From assembly GCA_949317995.1 (NCBI GenBank), contig OX439051.1:39249250-39313249 (forward strand): a stretch of 64,000 nucleotides of DNA. Direction: 5' to 3'. The translations under genes were made by a program, and so were the position numbers. This DNA comes from Acholoe squamosa (taxonomy: Eukaryota > Annelida > Polychaeta > Phyllodocida > Polynoidae). Of the stretch, positions 57,187-64,000 are shown piece by piece. Numbering within the stretch: position 1 is the first letter of the stretch; every line of letters starts with the position of its first letter. The notes beneath the pieces are model-generated. The model searched no databases. It saw only the letters and a list, made by a program, of their open reading frames with translations, and was not told the DNA's origin.

Positions 57187-57623
57187 CCCTGTGGACACTT
57201 AGTCATCCACCTCTAGCTCGGCGGTGATCGCGACATCACCTGCTTGGAGATGGGTGATGATGCACTGGTTTCCTGTATGAGGGCAGTGATGGTGGAGAGC
57301 CTCACTCTGAGTGCAATTGGGTCATGAGGTCATGATGTCACAGCGGCTATGGCGGCGATTGGCCGCACTTCGGCCACTGGTGTGCACTGATAGTGGAACT
57401 TAAAAGATTTGGAATGAATTCTGAACTGAATAATGACACTGCAAGCTCCAATAGGACTAGAAATTAAGGCATGGAGGGCCAAGGAAACTACACCATCCAT
57501 CAGTGACTAACGTCTGTCAGTCAGCTGTCTGTTTATCTTAGGCTCTCCACCATCACTGCCCTCAAGCAGGATATCAGTCACAAAATCACCCACCTCCAAG
57601 CAGGTGACTAAGTGTCCATAGGG
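57187..57623. mobile_element. CCCTGTGGACACTTAGTCA MITE
   Basis: Left CCCTGTGGACACTTAGTCA is inverted on the right as TGACTAAGTGTCCATAGGGG; inner arms GGGCAGTGATGGTGGAGAGC / GCTCTCCACCATCACTGCCC are an exact match. The core (57374-57530) is the one found in 46210-46700. Confidence 0.8.
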
Positions 57624-58570
57624 GACTGTACCTGGTGTATATAATGAATCTAATTGAATTTTACTGTACTCTAAATCCATTTACGCTAATGCCCATGGAA
57701 ACCATTATCTCACACAACTGCTATTGTTCCTATTGTATCTGGAATTCCACCATTACTTATTTATGTGCATGTTCATATTTCTGAGGGTAAGCTGCTCAAT
57801 GAAAAGCTTCTATGTTAAGATTTTTTTTTTGCAATTAAAAAAAACAACTTCAAACTATGAGCTGTTCTATCAACAAACAACTACAAGACTACACAATAGT
57901 CCAGTCATCATACAGGGCAGTCTAAGGGCCAACAGTTTATCAATAGTCCAGACATCATACAGGGTAGTCTAAGGGCCTACAATTTATCAATAGACCTTGG
58001 GCGGTTATTTCAAGATAGTGCCAATTTACCATTTTTTTGTTAGCTTTCCCTAAACTTCCTATGCAAGGCACGTGTGCAAGGATGAAAGTTTATACCATGT
58101 AAAACTACTCAGAAGGACTGAGTTATACTGCATGTGAGCAGTTGTAGTTTATTTAGCAATACCCTCCAGATGAATGAGCATCTTACTACCATTGGCTGTT
58201 TTGGCTGTTCATAGACCTACAGACATAATTCTGTAGTCTGTGTCTTGTTTTTGTCTTGGTAGGATGGTGGTAAATGTGGTCAGCTTGTAAATTGGTTAAT
58301 CTCAGATGGTAAGATGTCCCTGACTCGACCACATACCATGTGTGTACCTTGAGTCCTCTATCCTGGAATACTCCATTTTAGAGAGAAAACCGTAGTTCCT
58401 CAAAGTGGTCCTAAAAGGAAAAGCTCTTGCACATGTCTGGACCATGTATGAATCTCTTAGATTATAAAATTTACCTGACTAGAGTAGAGGTGCAATTGCC
58501 GACCTAGGGTATCGACATGTCAGGTGGTCGAGTCAGTGGCAAATTACCCTATGCTGCTATGAACACAACA
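57624..58570. other. Intergenic with a 47-bp tandem
   Basis: CAATAGTCCAGTCATCATAC at 57894 recurs at 57941 with one change, and the start of a third unit is at 57988. No gene. Confidence 0.6.
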
Positions 58571-58654
58571 ATATGTAACAGGATCTGCGAAAAAGGCCCT
58601 TAGTGCAGGGTGCATTAAGGTCCCTATTCCTAGTACATGTCACATTATATTATA
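58571..58654 (+). mobile_element. Hairpin mini-element, copy 3 of 3
   Basis: ATATGTAACA...TGTCACATTATAT ends, stem AGGCCCTTA / TAAGGTCCCT around GTGCAGGGTGCAT. One stem pair is broken (C against T). Confidence 0.65.
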
Positions 58655-59532
58655 TTATAGAGGACAGTGACTGGACTTACTCATCCTAACATGTGTCTTT
58701 AGTATTCTATACGCCAGCCCTCATGTGGATTATTGGGCAGGCAGGTCGTGCTGTTATACGAGAGCTATAACCTCCGGAGGGCCGCATAAACCCTGTAGAC
58801 ACTGGTCCATGCGGGGGTTGGGTTCATATGTTTATGATAATATCTCCCCAGATTATAGGGAGTACTCCACTTGAACTCCACTAGATGGTAGTTTTATTTG
58901 TATCTGGATAGGAGAGACAGGTGTACCTTTAAGGTGATAGGGTACCCTCTTGTGAGTGAGGGTTTAAACAAGGGATGATAAGCTAGCAACATTTAGGCAT
59001 GGCCTGTCTATATCAAGATGTCCCTAACATACAGGCAGGTCACCAGCCATGACAAATCTTTCAATATCAAATTCTTTGGTGATTATGAATGCATCCCTGC
59101 TGAGTCTTCCCGAGCAACTGACCAGGAGGTTATTTCACAATTTACCACTGTTCTGAATTAACCTCGAGGATTACATCCATCCCGCAGAGTTATTTGATAT
59201 ATTAATGCACTGTAGTCAAAGGGTTAGAAGATAAAGCTCAGGTTCCAGACGGATAAAATGTAGCTCTACAGCATTTTTATGGAGGGTAGGGATGCAGTTT
59301 ATTAAATGCTGTGTAGGTTCCCTTGGTTTAGACCCAGAGGTACCTATCAGCAACTATCATTTTTATAACCTTAACTGGCTAACTCCATACATAAAAGAGA
59401 GAATACGCACTAAGAAAAATCGGAAATCAAATGAGAAAGTGCCCTCTAAGACTTTAAACTCCTTACACAAGGGTGTACCAAAAGGCATTAACCTAAAGGC
59501 ATCCATGCAGTGGCTCTTTGGTTAATAACTAA
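58655..59532. other. Intergenic, nothing recognised
   Basis: The frame 59292-59525 (77 codons) has no recognisable domain. No repeats recognised. Confidence 0.45.
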
Positions 59533-59820
59533 GTAATGTATGAGCTAACAGGCACCGAATTCTGTTAGCGTAGGATATCAAAAGAAGTGGCCGTAGGCCA
59601 CGAGTTTTGATATCCTATGATAACAGAATGAGGTGCCTGTTAACTCATACCTAACTAAGTTTATTACACGCTTAATAAATAAAAAATCAATAAATAATCA
59701 ATAGAATATCAATAAAAACAAGTTGAAAACAAAAATCCTTCCCCGGGACTCAAAGCCTGCCATAGTCTTCGCCTCCCCAGGCTTTGTATCATATCACACG
59801 CGAAAAAAAAGATGCGTCCG

Positions 59821-59888
59821 GACCGGGACTTGTCCTGCCTACCTCTAGCAGCAGGGCGCAATGCGCTAACCACTAGACCACTGGGTCT
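59821..59888 (-). mobile_element. tRNA-like SINE module 2
   Basis: On minus: CCCAGTGGTCTAGTGGTTAG (Glu-tRNA-like A-box region), CGCATTGCGCCCTGCTGC and a degenerate B box in GGACAAGTCCCGGTC. Divergent to the Arg-like module. Confidence 0.6.
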
Positions 59889-60025
59889 CACACCTTGGCG
59901 CCTGGCTTGGCTTGGATTGGTTTGAACGCGTCCCGTGGTTATGTATACACAATCGGTACACACACCTCGGCGCCTGGCTAGGCTTGGTTTGGTTTGGTTT
60001 GGTTCTAGCCAACCACTTCTCGTCA

Positions 60026-60095
60026 GTCCCTGTGGCGCAATGCATAGGGAGTTGGATATGGGATCTGAGACTGCAGGTTCGACCCCTACCCTGGC
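60026..60095 (+). mobile_element. tRNA-Arg-like SINE module
   Basis: GTCCCTGTGGCGCAATGCAT and GCAGGTTCGACCCCTACC give clear A- and B-box regions. About 80% identical to the module at 4508-4579. No closed acceptor stem. Confidence 0.7.
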
Positions 60096-60310
60096 CATAA
60101 AAATTTCGTGGGTTTTAACGTGTAACATATGACATGTTAGAAGTGCTGATATCCACCCCAAACTGTGCGATATCCACCCCAAACCGTGCGATATCCATCC
60201 CAAACCATGTGATATCCACCTTGCATCTGTTCACATTACAGTGCAAATTATGCAGGAATATCAGCATGGGGATATCCAGAAAAAGCACTCAAAATCACAG
60301 AAGTCGTGTA

Positions 60311-62258
60311 ATATTAGTCGGTATCTTAATGTCCCAATAGATACTTGTGGCACTGACTTAATATTTTCTGTAGGAATGATATGACCGGAAGATATGACTG
60401 AAAAAAAAGGCATATGGTGAAGTGTAAAAATACTTACAAGCAGTTTCTGTACCGACAATGTCTTTACAAAATAATTTAATGTCTTTACAAAATGTGTTGG
60501 TATTATAAAATTGTGTGAAGGCGCCCCGATTAAAGTAGTTGCTGAAAGCTGACTCAATAATGACAAATGATTGTTACATGATGACGATGATGATCGACCT
60601 GATGTCAACCTGATGTAAAATTGCATTTCAATGATCACCTTTTTCAACATGTGATCCTTTATAGGCACATCATTGTAATATTGCTCTCGATTCAATGTAT
60701 TCAACGTTGGTTTTGCTACCCTTAGATCAACACTGTCATCTTTACTGTTGACTGAATATCTCAACATTGAGTCATGTAGCAAATACTAATGTTAAGACAA
60801 TATTACATTCACAATGTATCAGCATTCGAGCACATAAATTATGTTAAGGTGCCAGTGTTTTATCATTCTTGTAAACTTTCAAACTTCTCTACAGTTCAAC
60901 TTGCTTCAATTGTTTATAAAAAAAAACTGCATAATGAATTATCACATCAACATCAACTTAAGTGTGAAATTGGGAGAGCGGCACGTCCCCATATATGCAC
61001 AGGAGTGTGCTGAACACAGTCAATGGAATCTCCAATATGCCGACAATGTATCAAACCCTTGATTTGTCACCTAGAACAGTCAGCTAGTATGGACACTGGT
61101 TCTTGCTAGTAATCCCTGTGTAACTAGGTTAGGGAGGAGGGGAGGAAGGGTCCAGGGCCTCCTTTAAATGTCAGAGTTAGAGAAGAACAGATTTAGCTCA
61201 ATTCCAACCAGATTCCTGGCCTGAGCAGCTCAGATCTGAAGTAGGGAACTGCGCAGTAGGGCCAGGAGTCAGGAGCAAAAAAGAGGGTTAGCTCCCCAGT
61301 TGCTTGAGTAATAGGACTAATGTTAAGAATGTATTAGACGTTGCTAATACACTGCAAAAGTATGTCGCTGAAATTATGGTGAAATCTTTGTCCCACAGAT
61401 GCCAGAGGTCCTTCATTATTTTCACGGAGATTCCTCAATGCCACCTGGGGCTTTATTGTAGAAACTAGCCTACTTTGCTGCAATGTGATTATGGTGGTTC
61501 AAAACTTTAAAATCTTATGAGGAGACCTGGTAGATTCAACAATTACCTTTTAGAGTGTAGCGTAGCTGAAGTGGGTGGTGGGGTCTTTGTGTGTGGTAGT
61601 CAACACTTTTGTAACTGGGTGAATTGTGGTTGAAAAATTGGTTGTACACAACAGGGAGGATTTGTGCCTTTGTCTTGTAGTTGTTTGTCGGATGTGGGTG
61701 TGAAATTGGTAAGGTCTTTTACTTGATGGGATTGCAAGCTTTCATCAAATTGCAATAAGTAGGTAGTGTCCAGAATGTCTGCAGTTAAAATTACAGATGG
61801 TCCCACAGAAGAGCCATGTTGGCATAGAATGACCCCTTTAAAGTGAACTTCGAAGCCCAGTTAATTTGAGGGGACCTCAGGGGTAGACACTTACCTTTTT
61901 AGCTACAGGCCACCCAGACCTGTAGCTTCCGAGATCTATGGGCCCGCAGCTATATCTAGGGCCCAGAATTAGTATTACACTTATTTAAGAAGGAAAGTCC
62001 TATATGAGTTATTCTCCACATAAGTTACAGAAAATATTCATGCAAATAGTCAGTTATCATTCAATGTGATATTAGAATCTATAAGATTGAGCGAGCTCTT
62101 CGCCTAGACTCAGCTAGGACGTCACTTTCACAGCTGTAATTCAAAACTAACTTATTTGCCGATCTACGTGAACCGGTGCTCATAAGTTTCAAGTACCTCT
62201 TGCTCCCTGCTCTTATCCTATGCACTGTGGGGTAGCAATAAAAATAAACTTAGAGTCA
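60311..62258. other. Intergenic, nothing recognised
   Basis: The largest frame is 60261-60782 on minus (173 codons). It has no domain, its first part overlaps the end block of the composite repeat, and its composition is ordinary; I judge it chance but cannot exclude a lineage-specific exon. No RNA genes seen. Confidence 0.4.
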
Positions 62259-62503
62259 AGCTGTGTGGCCACAGGACAACAGAATCGGTACTGACAAAAT
62301 GTTCCGCTAAAAAATTTCTTCCAGCCTCCATATTCACCTGAAAATCACCTTCAGCATGTATTTCCGATAACAAAAATATTGGATATTATCATTGGAAATT
62401 GTCGATATAGAAGTGTACTTGTCATCAGAAATGGATGCTGGATGCAATATTGCTGGCGTAAGTTTTGTCGGTATTCTATCGCCCCTCTGAACACAAGGCT
62501 TCA
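62259..62503. mobile_element. GTGTCCAC-type MITE, second copy
   Basis: AAGCTGTGTGGCCACAGGAC with GAATCGGTACTGACAAAAT is inverted at the right as AGTTTTGTCGGTATTCTATC and GCCCCTCTGAACACAAGGCTT. About 245 bp, noncoding. A further copy or half copy ends at TGCATGTGGACACAAGG (62680-62696). Confidence 0.65.
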
Positions 62504-63422
62504 GGAGACAATAAGCATTCGATTTAAGAATGATCCCTTGTAAACTTGTAGTCTTTTTGTCACCCTATTTTTGTGAAATATCTAACATGTTTCCTTTTTA
62601 TCATTGGAAATGGATGACAAACGTGGTTTTATCGTCGGAAATAAATGATGGATTTCATCATTATAAATTTTATCACCCTGCATGTGGACACAAGGTTTTA
62701 GTTGTATTGAGAATATTGTTCTGTAATTCTATTGACTGCCATGAAAGAAAGTACCTTGTGTTACGTATGTATGGGCAGGCACTAACATTCTCCACTTTGA
62801 TACTTTGTCTGTATTGGCATATTCATTTACAGCTCATCAAGAGCTTTCATTTGGTATATAACACTTGCATATTTGAACCAGGTGGTCCTCTAAGGATCTC
62901 CCATCAGTAAATTTAGTCGGATGAATTAAAAATCAATTAAACTGAGATAATTGACATTTTAAACATATAATAATTTATGAATCCTATATAATTCCCATGT
63001 AATTCTATATAACCAAGAAAACTATGGCTATGTCTTCTAGGCATTTGGGGGTTAAATTCAGTTAAGTAGGCAAGGATTCTGAAAGATATCTACCCATAGG
63101 TTAGAAAAATGCTAAAATATCAATTTAAAAAAATCTGATATTTTTGACACTATACCACTTGAGAAGCCTATATCTAGGCTTCTAAATGTGCGACTTCAGT
63201 ACCACTTTGTTAGGATGGGTCACATATTAACCAATAAAGTGGTTACTTCTCCAAGTCAAATACATCTATCATCACAAAAATAAAGATCTTGAGGCAGGTG
63301 GGCGACCAAAACTAAAGCATTAAGTTTGTACCACAAACTAAGACAAACAACCAGTCGCCTTTGATGACAATAACCTTTGTGTTTGTTAACTCTTTGTAGA
63401 CAACACACTGCCTGCTGGTCCA
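62504..63422. other. Intergenic; MITE remnant, no gene
   Basis: The frame 62530-62910 (126 codons, +) starts in the MITE remnant (to 62696) and has no recognisable domain. 62900-63422 holds nothing recognised. Confidence 0.4.
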
Positions 63423-64000
63423 TATGTGACCAGATGGGGGGAAAGCTGCATCCAGGGGGGGAATGGCTTTTTGAAGTTGAAGTCATGTGCTTTAAAATGA
63501 AATATCTTGAGCTAAAATATTCCAAGTGGTTCTCCTGTAATTGCTTGTCAAACCTAGGTCGGTGTGAGGAATTGAAAAATGCAAATAAGCTCTAAATACA
63601 TTACATCCTAGCTTAAATAGTGTAAACACAAAAAAATACAGTTTTTTCTATCACAAAATCGGTTCTAGAGGGAATTTTCTGGGTCTGTTTCCGGTTCTGA
63701 ATTCCTTATGTAAATATCCAACACATTTGTGGCAAAAATTCCCATTTAGAATAATGGAGTGGTCTCCATGGCAACCAGAAATTGCCCTACATACCAATTA
63801 TCTATGTTTCCATGGCAACTAATGTCTCTTTTGCATTTCATAAATGGAACGTTTTCAGTAGAAAATGAATAATTCTGAGCAAACTACTGAATTCCCCATC
63901 AAAAATTGATCTAAGCCATTTTTTGGTATATTTTTCAGTGTTATACTCATACACTGCCCCCTGGTGGCCAAATGCAGAACTAACCCCCCCCCCCTGGATG
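63423..64000 (+). repeat. Long dispersed repeat X, copy 2 (runs off the window)
   Basis: Collinear with 4963-5555 in the same orientation, including GGAATGGCTTTTTGAAG, ATATCTTGAGCTAAAATA, GGTTCTAGAGGGAATTTT, TATGTTTCCATGGCAACTA and CCCCTGGTGGCCAAAT. By eye about 75-80% identical. Confidence 0.7.

Larger units (their letters stand above)
59533..60310 (-). mobile_element. Composite repeat with divergent tRNA-like modules, copy 2
   Basis: Inverse of 4330-5750 without the inserted repeat X. From left: hairpin (59539-59650: TATGAGCTAACAGGCACC to GGTGCCTGTTAACTCATA, inner GTAGGATATCAAAA), AT block, tRNA-like module 2 on minus (59821-59888), spacer with a 33-bp direct repeat (ACCTTGGCGCCTGGCTTGGC at 59892, ACCTCGGCGCCTGGCTAGGC at 59964), tRNA-like module 1 on plus (60026-60095), a 21-bp unit GATATCCACCCCAAACTGTG repeated four times (60148-60231), and the end block TCACAGAAGTCGTGTAAT. 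The 164-codon frame on minus (59709-60203) runs across these parts and is not a gene. Confidence 0.7.

Noticed and set aside
59709-60203. 164-codon frame on minus with repeated GLGWISH phrases
   Set aside because: It runs through the 21-bp tandem and both tRNA-like modules of a repeat.
60261-60782. 173-codon frame on minus
   Set aside because: No recognisable domain, overlaps the end of a repeat and lacks supporting splice or promoter signals; chance is the simpler reading.

Overview
The window looks like animal nuclear DNA, most likely from an aquatic invertebrate. The reasons are a dibasic-processed amidated-peptide precursor, transposon genes interrupted by GT/AG introns, tRNA-derived SINE modules, cut-and-paste transposons of several superfamilies and long microsatellites. 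The phylum cannot be fixed from the sequence. By eye the DNA is AT-rich. Apart from the left edge it is gene-poor: I see no other intact host protein gene in about 63.5 kb, only transposon genes in various states of decay.

Layout. 1-459: 3' end of a neuropeptide precursor with nine complete LPRX-G cassettes (X = L, M or I), predicting tetrapeptide LPRX-amides. A tight cluster of TGACG/CRE motifs follows at 869-924. 1.4-7.5 kb: small DNA transposons, a composite repeat carrying two divergent tRNA-like modules and a terminal hairpin, and a hAT-type MITE. 8160-11126: about 106 copies of a 28-bp minisatellite with higher-order structure. 16.9-22.4 kb: a family of CACTG-ended elements; one sits inside a decayed PIF/Harbinger transposase. 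25404-31888: a nearly complete but inactivated Harbinger transposon with both of its genes, a MADF DNA-binding protein on + and a DDE transposase on -, converging, each with several breaks. 32661-34142: a TTAA-flanked transposon. 35190-35582: an element with a 7-bp target duplication. 38.9-57.6 kb: inverted-repeat elements in pairs or triplets, including a CRE-bearing repeat at 39.1 and 50.7 kb. 55355-56170: a reverse-transcriptase C-terminal fragment from a non-LTR retrotransposon. 59533-60310: a second, inverted copy of the composite repeat. 62-64 kb: more MITEs and a third copy of a repeat seen at 5 and 54 kb.

How it works together. The only plausible host function is the peptide precursor and perhaps its flanking CRE cluster. 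The rest records successive transposon insertions. The best-resolved event is at 20044-20287: removing a 244-bp CACTG element plus one 2-bp TG duplication rejoins a transposase reading frame exactly, which fixes the element's ends and target-site length. All family calls come from reading motifs by eye; no database search was possible.
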